Shown: piece by piece, positions 52,576 to 61,224 of the stretch
Layout of the letters: each line of letters starts with the position of its first letter
How positions within the stretch are numbered: the stretch's first letter is position 1
Origin: Bacillota bacterium
Lineage (GTDB): Bacteria; Bacillota; Clostridia; Lachnospirales; Cellulosilyticaceae
Direction of reading: 5' to 3'
Assembly: GCA_023393125.1 (NCBI GenBank)
Contig: JAEWMQ010000095.1
Location: 1-64,000 of the forward strand
Length of the DNA: 64,000 nt
The notes under the pieces: generated by a model
Database searches by the model: none
The model's input: the letters and a program-made list of their open reading frames with translations, nothing else
Told to the model about the DNA's origin: nothing
Translations under genes and position numbers: made by a program

Positions 52576-55062
52576 ATGGAGAAAAAAATCAATATATTAA
52601 TTTACAAGGCCACAGAGCAGAATAACCCTACGAATTATCTTGTGGAAATATTAGGAAGAAACCTAAAAAAGTTAGGACATCATGTGATGATTTTAGATAT
52701 ATCTGTTATTTCTAGACCAGATATTATTATAGATATACTAATTAAAGAGGAGATAGAGTTAGTATTAAGTTTTGATAGGATACAAGAAGGGTTGGAAACT
52801 ACTTTAGAAGCAATGAATATTATACAAGGGATTATTTTAGTTGAGCATCCTTTTTATTATGTGAACAAAGCCGTATTTAATCAAAGTAAAAACTCATTTA
52901 TCTGTCTGTATGATGAAGGACACTTATATACTTTTGAAGAGTACATAAATCAAGAAATGCCTATAGCACATTTGTTCCATGCAGGGATAGAACTGCCTCA
53001 TCAACAGCAAAACAAAGAATATGATGTAGTAGTTGTTGGAAATGTAAAAAAAGTAGAACCGGCTATATCTCAGATAGAAGAACTTCCTGAGGGTATCCTA
53101 AAAAGTATAGGCAAGAGTCTATATGAAAAGGTAAGACAGGGGGTAACAGTCACTTTAGATGAAGGTTTTAATCAAGAGATTAAGTCAAGAAACTTAGACT
53201 CAAAGATTTTTAGAGACAATTTACAATTTCAAGAAGCAATTGCATCAATATATAGTTATGTAGATGAGCAAATCAAAAATGAGTTAATGTATAACACACT
53301 AAAAGCTATGCTGGCAGCAGGAATTAAGGTGGACTTATTAGGCGACTGTGAAGTCGAAGAATTTAAAAACAATGTGTATTTTACATGTCATGGTCAATTA
53401 AACTATTTAGAACAATTAGAAAAAATTCAAGCAAGTAAGTTATTAGTAGATGTTTCCCATTTATGCTTGAATGGTTCTAAGGAAATTCTCTTAAGTGCTA
53501 TGTTAAACAGAACATTAGTTTTAACTCATCAAAACAACTACCTTAATGGAGAGTTTATAGATAAGGAAAGTATTATCTATTATGATTTAGGTTATAAAAA
53601 TACATTGATAGATTCTATAAAATACTATCTTCAAAACGAACCAGCGAGAAGTACAATAGTAGAGCAGGCATATAGTGTTACATCTACTAAACATACTTGG
53701 AGCAATAGAGCTTATGAAATCCAAGAAATATTTGAAATGGTTAGATGTCATTTACAAAGTGATAAAAATGAAGAAGAATTAGTTAGGTTACATCAAGAAG
53801 TAATATATGCTTCAATTGGGGAGGAGACAAAGCATAAAGAAGAGTTACTCTTACAAGCTATTACATCAATAGAAAAATGGATAGAAAAACTGGCTACCAT
53901 GAATACAAGTTCAAATAATGAGGATGGCCAATTAGTGGCCGTAAAGCTTTGTGAAACAATAAATATATTAGATAATAGTATCTACTCAGAGGTGCTAACA
54001 AATAATAGGTTTTTACAAATAGCCACTTTAATTTTAGAAAAGCAATTGAAGCTAGAGGACCTTATAAAGGATATTACATTATGGACTCAAAATGCGATGG
54101 ATACTATAAAAAAATTATGTCAATGTTATAATAATATAGATAGAGAGTTTTATAAATTGGTTTGTTTTATTGAAGGAAATAACTTAGGGCAGTTAAAAGA
54201 GATTATGATTAAGAATGCTAGGGAAATTGCTTTAAATGAAAGCAACTATTATAATAACCTAAAATATTTTTATAAGAAGTATGAAGATTACTGGGGTGTA
54301 CTTGACATAGAAGAGAATAGGTTTGATTTAATTGAGGACCGATCACAAACATTAGTGGAGCATCGAGAAGACTTTATTTGGCTATACACTCACTTAGGGG
54401 ATTATCGTTCAAAAATGGTATTAAGTGGAATATTGTATAATTGGGTTACTTTTAAATTAAATTATATTTCAGATATTAAAGAAAGAAATTTTGTGGATTA
54501 CTATGATTGTGATGTATTGCAAGGAGAAGAAGAAGAAGTTTTCGTAGACTTAGGAGCTTATACAGGAGATTCCATAGAAGGTTATATTAAGACATACGGA
54601 AAGTATAAGAAAATTTATGGTTATGAAATGACACCAACTACATTTGAAACTTTAAAACAAAATATGCGTATATATAATAATATAGAATGTCGTCAAAAAG
54701 CTATTGGTGAAAAAAATGGGAAGATATACATAAAAAGTGTAAGTGATGAAGATCCCTCATCAAATAAAGTAGATAACCAAGGGAATGTCGCTATAGAAAT
54801 GGTCTCTCTTGATGAAGATATCACAGAGAAGATAACATTTATTAAAATGGATATTGAAGGGGCAGAACAGGCGGCTCTTAAAGGGGCTAAAAACCATATA
54901 CAACTTTCAAAACCTAAATTAGCTGTTTGTACTTATCATAATAATGAAGACATATGGAAAATACCTCAAATGATTTATGAAATGAATCCAGAATATAAAT
55001 TCTATATGAGGTATAATGGTACCTCATGGTGGCCCTCAGAATATGTATTACTATGTAAATAG
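52576..55062 (+). CDS. CgeB-like protein fused to FkbM-family methyltransferase
   Basis: 828 residues. Residues 1-390 are paralogous to the N-terminus of the gene at 49188 (shared FIC.YDEG.L, AGIKVDLLGDCEVEEF, SNRAYEIQEI). A helical linker of unknown fold spans about 400-640. The last 190 residues are an FkbM methyltransferase: VFVDLGAYTGDSIEGYI (SAM site, about 655-671), IYGYEMTPTTFETLKQNM, FIKMDIEGAEQAALKGA near 754-770. FkbM enzymes O-methylate sugars. The protein likely both transfers and methylates a glycan residue. It is the last gene before a terminator. Confidence 0.82.
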   Translation: MEKKINILIYKATEQNNPTNYLVEILGRNLKKLGHHVMILDISVISRPDIIIDILIKEEIELVLSFDRIQEGLETTLEAMNIIQGIILVEHPFYYVNKAVFNQSKNSFICLYDEGHLYTFEEYINQEMPIAHLFHAGIELPHQQQNKEYDVVVVGNVKKVEPAISQIEELPEGILKSIGKSLYEKVRQGVTVTLDEGFNQEIKSRNLDSKIFRDNLQFQEAIASIYSYVDEQIKNELMYNTLKAMLAAGIKVDLLGDCEVEEFKNNVYFTCHGQLNYLEQLEKIQASKLLVDVSHLCLNGSKEILLSAMLNRTLVLTHQNNYLNGEFIDKESIIYYDLGYKNTLIDSIKYYLQNEPARSTIVEQAYSVTSTKHTWSNRAYEIQEIFEMVRCHLQSDKNEEELVRLHQEVIYASIGEETKHKEELLLQAITSIEKWIEKLATMNTSSNNEDGQLVAVKLCETINILDNSIYSEVLTNNRFLQIATLILEKQLKLEDLIKDITLWTQNAMDTIKKLCQCYNNIDREFYKLVCFIEGNNLGQLKEIMIKNAREIALNESNYYNNLKYFYKKYEDYWGVLDIEENRFDLIEDRSQTLVEHREDFIWLYTHLGDYRSKMVLSGILYNWVTFKLNYISDIKERNFVDYYDCDVLQGEEEEVFVDLGAYTGDSIEGYIKTYGKYKKIYGYEMTPTTFETLKQNMRIYNNIECRQKAIGEKNGKIYIKSVSDEDPSSNKVDNQGNVAIEMVSLDEDITEKITFIKMDIEGAEQAALKGAKNHIQLSKPKLAVCTYHNNEDIWKIPQMIYEMNPEYKFYMRYNGTSWWPSEYVLLCK

Positions 55063-55086
55063 TAGTGAGTTAGATCATGAAAATAC

Positions 55087-55139
55087 AAAAGGAACAATTC
55101 TCAGCGAAAATAGTTTTTCGCATTGAGTTGTTCCTTTTT
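55087..55139 (+). terminator. Rho-independent terminator ending the legionaminic operon
   Basis: AAAAGGAACAA (55087-55097) pairs with TTGTTCCTTTT (55128-55138); inner CGAAAA (55105-55110) pairs with TTTTCG (55115-55120). Five T end the 3' arm. Confidence 0.9.
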
Positions 55140-55159
55140 CTTATATATATATCAACAAT

Positions 55160-55186
55160 TAATAATTGCTTATAAACTGTCGATAT
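55160..55186 (+). promoter_or_regulatory. Sigma-D-like promoter of the second glycosylation operon
   Basis: TAAT (55160-55163), 15 bases, GTCGATAT (55179-55186): two mismatches to TAAA-N15-GCCGATAT with exact spacing. It would place the LicC/PLP/radical SAM genes in the late flagellar regulon. A TTGACA at about 55219 lacks a good -10 partner. Confidence 0.5.
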
Positions 55187-55273
55187 ATATTGTATAAAAA
55201 AGGGATTCATTTTATGATTGACACAATACTAGATTGATATTGGTCTTTATGTCGGGGAAAGGAAGGGATAAAG

Positions 55274-55987
55274 ATGAAGGCATTTATTTTGGCAGCAGGA
55301 AGAGGAACAAGGATTTCGAGGATGATTGCAAATGTCCCTAAATCAACACTACCTATAAATGGAAAGCCTTTGATTCGAATTACAGTTGAAAGGTTATTAG
55401 AGGCGGATATAGAACCTATTGTATGTGTAGGTTATCAGAAGGATAAAATATATCAAGCTTTATCAGGTCTAAATATAAAATATTATTATAATCCATTCTT
55501 TGAAATTACCAATAGCATTGCAAGTTTATGGTTTGCTAAAGAAGAGCTCGAAGGAGATGTACTTATTATTAATGCTGATGTTTATTTTCTACAAGAGATT
55601 TTGGAGCTTATTTTAGAAGATACTAGGGATAATGTAATGGCGATTGATACAAGTAGGGTAGAAGTTGGTGATTACTTTTTCTCCACTACAGATAATGGAT
55701 GTATTAGGAAGTATGGAAAGGATCTGCCTGTTGAAGAAAGAAGTTGTGAATATGTAGGGATTGCTAAGATTAATAAAAACTTTATTACTCCTTTTAAAGA
55801 TCAGCTTGAAAGAATGATTGATGGTCAACAGCATCAATGTTGGTGGGAAAATGTACTTTATTCTTTTGCAGACATGAATAAGTATGAGATTAATACTTTA
55901 GATGTAGATGGGTTATTTTGGTCAGAAATCGACTTTTTTGATGATTATGAAAGGATTTTGAACTACATAAATAAGAAGGAAGTCTAA
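55274..55987 (+). CDS. LicC-like nucleotidyltransferase
   Basis: A 237-residue single-domain nucleotidyltransferase with FILAAGRGTRISRM (about 4-17), PKSTLPINGKPLI near 23-35, DVLIINADVYFL near 94-105 and a C-terminal EIDFFDDYERI. Size and motifs fit CTP:phosphocholine or related small-molecule cytidylyltransferases (LicC class) better than sugar pyrophosphorylases. Its neighbours are a PLP enzyme and, four genes on, LicD. A CDP-activated aminoalcohol or amino acid phosphate is a reasonable guess. The substrate cannot be read from sequence. Confidence 0.75.
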   Translation: MKAFILAAGRGTRISRMIANVPKSTLPINGKPLIRITVERLLEADIEPIVCVGYQKDKIYQALSGLNIKYYYNPFFEITNSIASLWFAKEELEGDVLIINADVYFLQEILELILEDTRDNVMAIDTSRVEVGDYFFSTTDNGCIRKYGKDLPVEERSCEYVGIAKINKNFITPFKDQLERMIDGQQHQCWWENVLYSFADMNKYEINTLDVDGLFWSEIDFFDDYERILNYINKKEV

Positions 55988-56017
55988 AAGTATTTCATGA
56001 ATAAATGGAGGCATAAT

Positions 56018-57070
56018 ATGAATGTAAATGAAAATATAAAGAATACATATAGGATAAAGGATTACTCTATTAGGGAAGATTACTTAAGATTGGACATGAA
56101 TGAAAATCCCGAAGGGTTACCATCAGCATTTTTTAATGAGGTACTAAGCTTAATTACACCACAAATGCTTGCTACTTATCCTCAAAAGAAAAACTTACTC
56201 AATTTAATAGCTAAAAAAGAAGGCGTAAAAGAAGAAAATATATCTTTGATAAATGGCTCAGATGAAGGTATTAAATTGATTTTTGAAACTTTTACTAAAC
56301 CAGGTCATAAGGTTGTAACAGCAAGTCCTAGCTTTGAGATGTATAAGGTGTATTGTAATATGTTTGGTTTAGAGCATGTTAGTATATCATACAATGAAGA
56401 GTTTAAGATAAATATAAAAGATTTGATTGATAATATAAATGAAAAAACAGATTTAGTTGTACTTTTAAATCCTAATAGCCCTATTGGAACAGCTTACTCA
56501 AAAGATGAAATTCAGGCTATTATTACTAAAGCTCAAATGTGCGATGTGATGGTTATAATTGATGAAGCCTATTATTATTTTGGTACCCCAAGTTACTTAC
56601 CTTATATTGATCAGTATCCTAATATTTTAGTATTACGCACTTTTTCAAAGTTATGTTCTATAGCAGGCGCTAGAATAGGTTTCATTGCAGGAAATAGTGA
56701 GTGGATTCGTTACATAGAAAATGCGCAACTAACCTATAATGTTAATGCAATAGGGATACTTTTTGCAGAACAACTTATGTTAAGACCGGAAATACTTGAA
56801 ACTTTAATGCGGATAGAAAGAGAAGGAAGAGATTATCTCACACAACAGCTTAAAATCAAAGGCTATGAGTATTATGCTCAAGAAGGAAATTATGTCTTAA
56901 TTAAAACTAAAAAATCCCCTATAGAAATTAAAGAGTTACTAAAAGAAGAGAAGATATTAATTAAAACCTATGGGAATGATCTACTTAAGGATTGGATTAG
57001 GGTAACTACAGGAAGTAAGGAGATTATGTCAAGATTTTGGAAAGTACTAAGCAGACTGGAGGAGCAATAA
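56018..57070 (+). CDS. HisC/CobD-like PLP aminotransferase or decarboxylase
   Basis: From ATG 56018 (TGGAGG, 6-base spacing; an ATG at 55997 has none) the product is 350 residues. Class I/II PLP fold: YLRLDMNENPEGLP, INGSDEGIKLIFETF, VVLLNPNSPIGTAYS (about 149-163), IIDEAYYYFG, and the PLP lysine in RTFSKLCSIAGARIGF near residue 210. Family members include histidinol-phosphate aminotransferase and L-threonine-O-phosphate decarboxylase (CobD). No his or cob genes are nearby; pairing with a LicC-like gene points to a phospho-amine modification. Confidence 0.78.
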   Translation: MNVNENIKNTYRIKDYSIREDYLRLDMNENPEGLPSAFFNEVLSLITPQMLATYPQKKNLLNLIAKKEGVKEENISLINGSDEGIKLIFETFTKPGHKVVTASPSFEMYKVYCNMFGLEHVSISYNEEFKINIKDLIDNINEKTDLVVLLNPNSPIGTAYSKDEIQAIITKAQMCDVMVIIDEAYYYFGTPSYLPYIDQYPNILVLRTFSKLCSIAGARIGFIAGNSEWIRYIENAQLTYNVNAIGILFAEQLMLRPEILETLMRIEREGRDYLTQQLKIKGYEYYAQEGNYVLIKTKKSPIEIKELLKEEKILIKTYGNDLLKDWIRVTTGSKEIMSRFWKVLSRLEEQ

Positions 57071-58312
57071 ATGGAGCATAAAAATCAGCCGCTAGTATCT
57101 ATTATCATTCCCGTTTATAATGGTGCCAATTATTTAAGAGAAGCTATTGAAAGTGCCTTGAAGCAAACCTATAAGAATTGTGAAATACTTGTTATTAATG
57201 ATGGCTCTGATGATGAAGGGGTAACAGAAGCTATTGCGTTATCTTATGGGAGTCAAGTTAGGTATTATAGTAAGAGGAATGGAGGCGTAGCTTCTGCTTT
57301 AAACTTAGGAATCAAAGAAATGAGGGGGGAGTACTTTTCATGGCTATCTCATGACGATTGGTATTATCCTTATAAGATACAACTTCAGTTAGATGCATTA
57401 AGAGAGAGTGGGAATCCAACAATTATTGTACAGGGTAATTACATGTTTTATGATATGGATTCTCAGGCAAGTATGCTTACGAATTTTCATGAGAATTATT
57501 CCTATAATAGATTGACAAAGTCATTTTTTTCAGTATTACAATTGCAAATACATGCTTGTAGTGCCTTAATACATAGAAGTCATTTTGAAAGAGTCGGTTT
57601 ATTTGATGAGGGATTATTAACCCTTCAAGATATTGAGATGTGGTTTAGATTATTAAGAGGACAAAAATCTATCTTTGTCAAGGAACCATTGTTAAAGGTA
57701 CGTGAACATGCGGAAGCAGGGTCACGTCATATCAGCTGTTATTATGAAGAAACGGGAAAAACGTATTTAAAGATAATTTCAGATATCAGCTTGCAGGAGA
57801 TGCAAGAAGTATTTGGCGAAGCTTCTATTTTTCTTTGTCGTATAGGAGGGTTCTTAAGAAGCTATAGAAGGCTAGAAGAATATAAGCAGATTCAAAACAG
57901 ACTTAATAAGCTGATGCCAGTTAAAGACGAAGAGCAGCAACTAAGTAAATTTAAAAGCTACATACAACAATTGTCACTAGGAAAAGCCAAAGAGATTGCT
58001 ATATTTGGAGCAGGTCAATATGGAATAAGAATACATTACGAGTTAAAAAGTCGTTTGATAGATATTAAGTACTTTATTGATAATAATCCTAATAAGGTAG
58101 GAACTGAAATAGAGGGTGTACCTTGTATAGCTTTAAAAGAGCTAAAAGAGAAGAAAGAAGAACTATTAGTTGTTGTTGCGCTTAGGATTACAGCGCCATT
58201 AGTGGAACAGTTACAGCAAGCAGGCTTTCGTTATATCATTTCAAAACAACAATTAGATGGACAGTTGTTAGAGTGTGTTCCTGCACTAAGTCAAAAAGAA
58301 GGGTGGATATAA
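57071..58312 (+). CDS. GT2 glycosyltransferase with C-terminal Rossmann module
   Basis: Residues 1-250 are a GT2 domain: PLVSIIIPVYNGANYLREAIESAL (in parts), LVINDGSDDEG, NGGVASALNLGI, FSWLSHDDWYYPYK (Asp-Asp metal site near 95). Residues about 300-413 are a separate dinucleotide-binding-like module (EIAIFGAGQYGIRIHYEL, IKYFIDNNPNKVG, CIALKELK). The same module forms the N-termini of both radical SAM proteins in this operon. It begins one base after the preceding stop. A paralogous GT2 starts at 63545. Confidence 0.83.
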   Translation: MEHKNQPLVSIIIPVYNGANYLREAIESALKQTYKNCEILVINDGSDDEGVTEAIALSYGSQVRYYSKRNGGVASALNLGIKEMRGEYFSWLSHDDWYYPYKIQLQLDALRESGNPTIIVQGNYMFYDMDSQASMLTNFHENYSYNRLTKSFFSVLQLQIHACSALIHRSHFERVGLFDEGLLTLQDIEMWFRLLRGQKSIFVKEPLLKVREHAEAGSRHISCYYEETGKTYLKIISDISLQEMQEVFGEASIFLCRIGGFLRSYRRLEEYKQIQNRLNKLMPVKDEEQQLSKFKSYIQQLSLGKAKEIAIFGAGQYGIRIHYELKSRLIDIKYFIDNNPNKVGTEIEGVPCIALKELKEKKEELLVVVALRITAPLVEQLQQAGFRYIISKQQLDGQLLECVPALSQKEGWI

Positions 58313-58313
58313 A

Positions 58314-59489
58314 ATGAAATGGCAAAATAAAGGACATGAATTTGACCAAGTTTATAATAGCATAAAAGAAAAAACAAAGTATTATTTATTTGGTGCGGGT
58401 GAATATGGACAGGTTATTTACAATTTATTTAATAAAGAGATTCACATAGAAGGATTTATTGATAATAATAAAGGAAAGCAAAATAAAATCTATAATGATA
58501 AAAAAGTCCTAGCATTAGAAGCATTAGACAATAATGCTGAAGATATTGGAATTATTATTACGATTTCTCCAAACACAAGGCTTCCTATTGTGAAACAGCT
58601 ATTTGAAAAAGGATATGTATTAAATAAGAATGTATTTACTATGGAGACTTTTATGTCTGTCTATCAAGTTTATGAGAATAATAAAGTTTATTTTCCATCT
58701 GTATCATTCTTGCCAAGCACAAGATGTAATCTTAATTGTGAGTGTTGTTTGAACTTTACACCTTACATGAAAGACTTTGACGAACGTGAGTGGGAGAAAA
58801 TAATTGAAGATGTTGATACATTTTTTAAATGTGTGGACTATATTATGCTTTTTCATATAAGCGGAGGAGAACCGCTCCTTTATCCTAGGATTGGAGAGCT
58901 AGTAGAATATATAAGCACTCATTATGGACATAAAATTTATTGTCTAAGGACGGTGACTAATGGAACAATTGTACCTAGTGATGAGTTATTGCATAAATTA
59001 AGTCAGTATAAATTAGATATTACAGTAGATGATTATAGACAAGCAGTACCTAGTAGTAGTGAAAAGTTTGATAGATTACTAAGAAAATTAGAAAGTTTTA
59101 ATATCCCTTATCATATTAATAAAGCTGAACAGTGGATTGACTTAGCACCTTTTAAAACGGACCATTATAAGTGGAGTGAGGAACAGTTATGTCGTCATTT
59201 TGATAGTTGCCATGTGCCTTGGCAAGAACTTAGAAATAAAAAGTTATATAGCTGTAATTATGCAAGCTATGCTATTGTAGCAGAAATTATAGAGGAAACA
59301 GAAGAAGAGGTGTATGACTTATCTAAGTTTAATGAAGAACATAAGAAAGAATTAGTTGAATTTAGGATGGGATATAATCCTAAAGGATATGTAGAGTTCT
59401 GCAAAAGGTGTAGTGGATATATGGATGTAAATCCCAATATTGTTGAGCCGGCTAAGCAAAAGATAAGGAGTAAGAGTAGTGGAAACTAA
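58314..59489 (+). CDS. Radical SAM protein with N-terminal Rossmann module, copy 1
   Basis: 391 residues. N-terminal 110: YYLFGAGEYGQVIYNLF and IEGFIDNNKGK, the module shared with the GT2 before it. Then a radical SAM domain with the 4Fe-4S motif TRCNLNCECCLNF (CxxxCxxC, about 138-150) and HISGGEPLLYPRIG near 182-195. The C-terminus has extra cysteines (CRHFDSCHVPW, YSCNYA, FCKRCSGYMD) that could bind an auxiliary cluster. It likely rearranges or oxidises a glycan or its activated precursor; no family member of known chemistry can be named from sequence. Confidence 0.85.
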   Translation: MKWQNKGHEFDQVYNSIKEKTKYYLFGAGEYGQVIYNLFNKEIHIEGFIDNNKGKQNKIYNDKKVLALEALDNNAEDIGIIITISPNTRLPIVKQLFEKGYVLNKNVFTMETFMSVYQVYENNKVYFPSVSFLPSTRCNLNCECCLNFTPYMKDFDEREWEKIIEDVDTFFKCVDYIMLFHISGGEPLLYPRIGELVEYISTHYGHKIYCLRTVTNGTIVPSDELLHKLSQYKLDITVDDYRQAVPSSSEKFDRLLRKLESFNIPYHINKAEQWIDLAPFKTDHYKWSEEQLCRHFDSCHVPWQELRNKKLYSCNYASYAIVAEIIEETEEEVYDLSKFNEEHKKELVEFRMGYNPKGYVEFCKRCSGYMDVNPNIVEPAKQKIRSKSSGN

Positions 59490-60318
59490 AGCATACCATA
59501 TGACTGAGGAAGAAAGAGAGAAACTTCAAAAAGTTGAACTTGAGATGCTTGTAGAAGTAGATAGGATATGCAGAAAACATAGTATTGAGTACTTTTTGGA
59601 TGGGGGGACCTTATTAGGGGCGGTGAGACATCAGGGGTTTATACCTTGGGATGATGATATAGATACGATTATGCTGAGAGAAGAATATATTAAGTTTAAG
59701 AAGGCATGCCTTGAAGAATTAGATCAAGAAAGATTTTTTTTACAGGATTATGAGACAGATCCCTATTATCGTTGGGGATATGCTAAGCTTAGGCGGAATA
59801 ATACTGAGTTTGTAAGGTTAGGACAGGAAAAATCTAAGCAGCACCAGGGTGTTTTTATAGATATTTTCGTAGTAGATAACGTACCAGATCAATTGTTATT
59901 TAGAAAACCTCATTTGTGGGCATGTTATTTAATTAGAAAAGGGCTTTATTCAGAAATTGGAAAATATGCAGAGGGTCATCAAGGTAAAAGGGCTTTATAT
60001 AAATTATTAAGTATTATTCCACGAGGCATGTTATTTAAATTTAGAAATAAGATTGCTAATAAATGTAATAAACATAGAACTGAGCTTATCAGTCATTACA
60101 CGTTAGAGTATCCCAAAAGATGTTTATATGGGCTTCCACGTAGCTGCTTTGATGAGAAGATAGAATTAGATTTTGAAGGACATAAGTTTTATGCTTTTAA
60201 AAATTATGATTTGTATTTGAGTATGTATTATGGGGATTATATGAAATTACCACCAGAACAAGAGCAAGTGTCTCATTTAAAAATATCTAAACTAAAGTTA
60301 ATAGAACCTGAGCTTTAA
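59479..60318 (+). CDS. LicD-family phosphotransferase
   Basis: LicD proteins attach phosphocholine or similar phospho-groups from CDP donors to surface glycans. The 279-residue product contains the signature YFLDGGTLLGAVRHQGFIPWDDDIDT (in parts, about 35-60), with the DDD metal site, and WGYAKLRR..F and GVFIDIFVVDNVPD downstream. The start is GTG 59479, eight bases after AAGGAG, overlapping the radical SAM gene by 11 bases. It is the natural partner of the LicC-like gene at 55274. Confidence 0.9.
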   Translation: METKAYHMTEEEREKLQKVELEMLVEVDRICRKHSIEYFLDGGTLLGAVRHQGFIPWDDDIDTIMLREEYIKFKKACLEELDQERFFLQDYETDPYYRWGYAKLRRNNTEFVRLGQEKSKQHQGVFIDIFVVDNVPDQLLFRKPHLWACYLIRKGLYSEIGKYAEGHQGKRALYKLLSIIPRGMLFKFRNKIANKCNKHRTELISHYTLEYPKRCLYGLPRSCFDEKIELDFEGHKFYAFKNYDLYLSMYYGDYMKLPPEQEQVSHLKISKLKLIEPEL

Positions 60319-60332
60319 GTAAGGAGGTTATA

Positions 60333-61187
60333 ATGAAAATTTTGGTGCTAGGAGCAGGAGGAATGGCAGGACATGTAATTGCTATTTATCTAAAGCAAAA
60401 AGGACATGATGTAACGGGCTTAGTAAGAAGACCAGTAGATTATGTGCCTTATATCATAGGTGACGTTAATGATATAAAGGAGTTAAGTGGACTTATTAAG
60501 AAAAATAGATATGATGCAGTTATAAATGCCATTGGTATTTTAAATAAAGCAGTAGATGCAAAACTATCAGAGGGAATCTTTATTAATAGTTACTTGCCTC
60601 ATGTACTTGCAGAAATAACAAGATTTACAAATACAAAAATTGTGCATCTAAGTACAGATTGTGTATTTTCAGGTCAAGAAGGTAACTACATGGAAGATAG
60701 TTTTAAGGATGCAGATTCCTTTTACGGTAGGTCGAAGGCCCTAGGGGAAATTGTAGATGAGAAGAATATTACACTAAGGACTTCAATAGTAGGGCCAGAT
60801 TTGAATAAAGAGGGAATAGGCTTATTTCACTGGTTTATGAGTCAGAAGGATATAGTAACAGGTTACAAAAAGGCTATATGGACTGGAGTAACAACTATCG
60901 TACTAGCAAAAGCTATAGAAGCCACCTTAGAACAAAATATAACAGGCTTGTATCAGCTAGTAAATAATCAAACTATTAATAAATATGAACTTCTTAAGCT
61001 ATTTAATAGCTTAAGAAAGGAGCCAATAAATATTTTAGAGGGAGATTCACTTACTGTTAATAAATCACTAATAAGTAGTAGAGAAGATTTTAACTTTAAT
61101 GTGCCTTCCTATGAAAGCATGGTAGAAGAAATGAAGGTGTGGATAAAGGAGCATAAAGAGCTATATCCATGGTATGAATGTATTTAG
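60333..61187 (+). CDS. RmlD-like sugar-nucleotide reductase
   Basis: A 284-residue SDR of the RmlD substrate-binding class: ILVLGAGGMAGHVIAIYL at the N-terminus, YDAVINAIGILNKAVD near 62-77, VHLSTDCVFSGQEGNY near 104-119 and YGRSKALGE (catalytic Tyr/Lys) near 130-138. Position just before a FnlC/CapG-like 2-epimerase suggests the reductase step to UDP-L-FucNAc or UDP-L-QuiNAc (FnlB/WbvR role) rather than dTDP-rhamnose. It lacks the C-terminal cupin of CapF. The 4,6-dehydratase (FnlA/CapE) of that pathway is not in the window. Confidence 0.8.
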   Translation: MKILVLGAGGMAGHVIAIYLKQKGHDVTGLVRRPVDYVPYIIGDVNDIKELSGLIKKNRYDAVINAIGILNKAVDAKLSEGIFINSYLPHVLAEITRFTNTKIVHLSTDCVFSGQEGNYMEDSFKDADSFYGRSKALGEIVDEKNITLRTSIVGPDLNKEGIGLFHWFMSQKDIVTGYKKAIWTGVTTIVLAKAIEATLEQNITGLYQLVNNQTINKYELLKLFNSLRKEPINILEGDSLTVNKSLISSREDFNFNVPSYESMVEEMKVWIKEHKELYPWYECI

Positions 61188-61224
61188 AAAATGGTTATTC
61201 CTAAAAAAGTAAGAAAGGAAGAAG

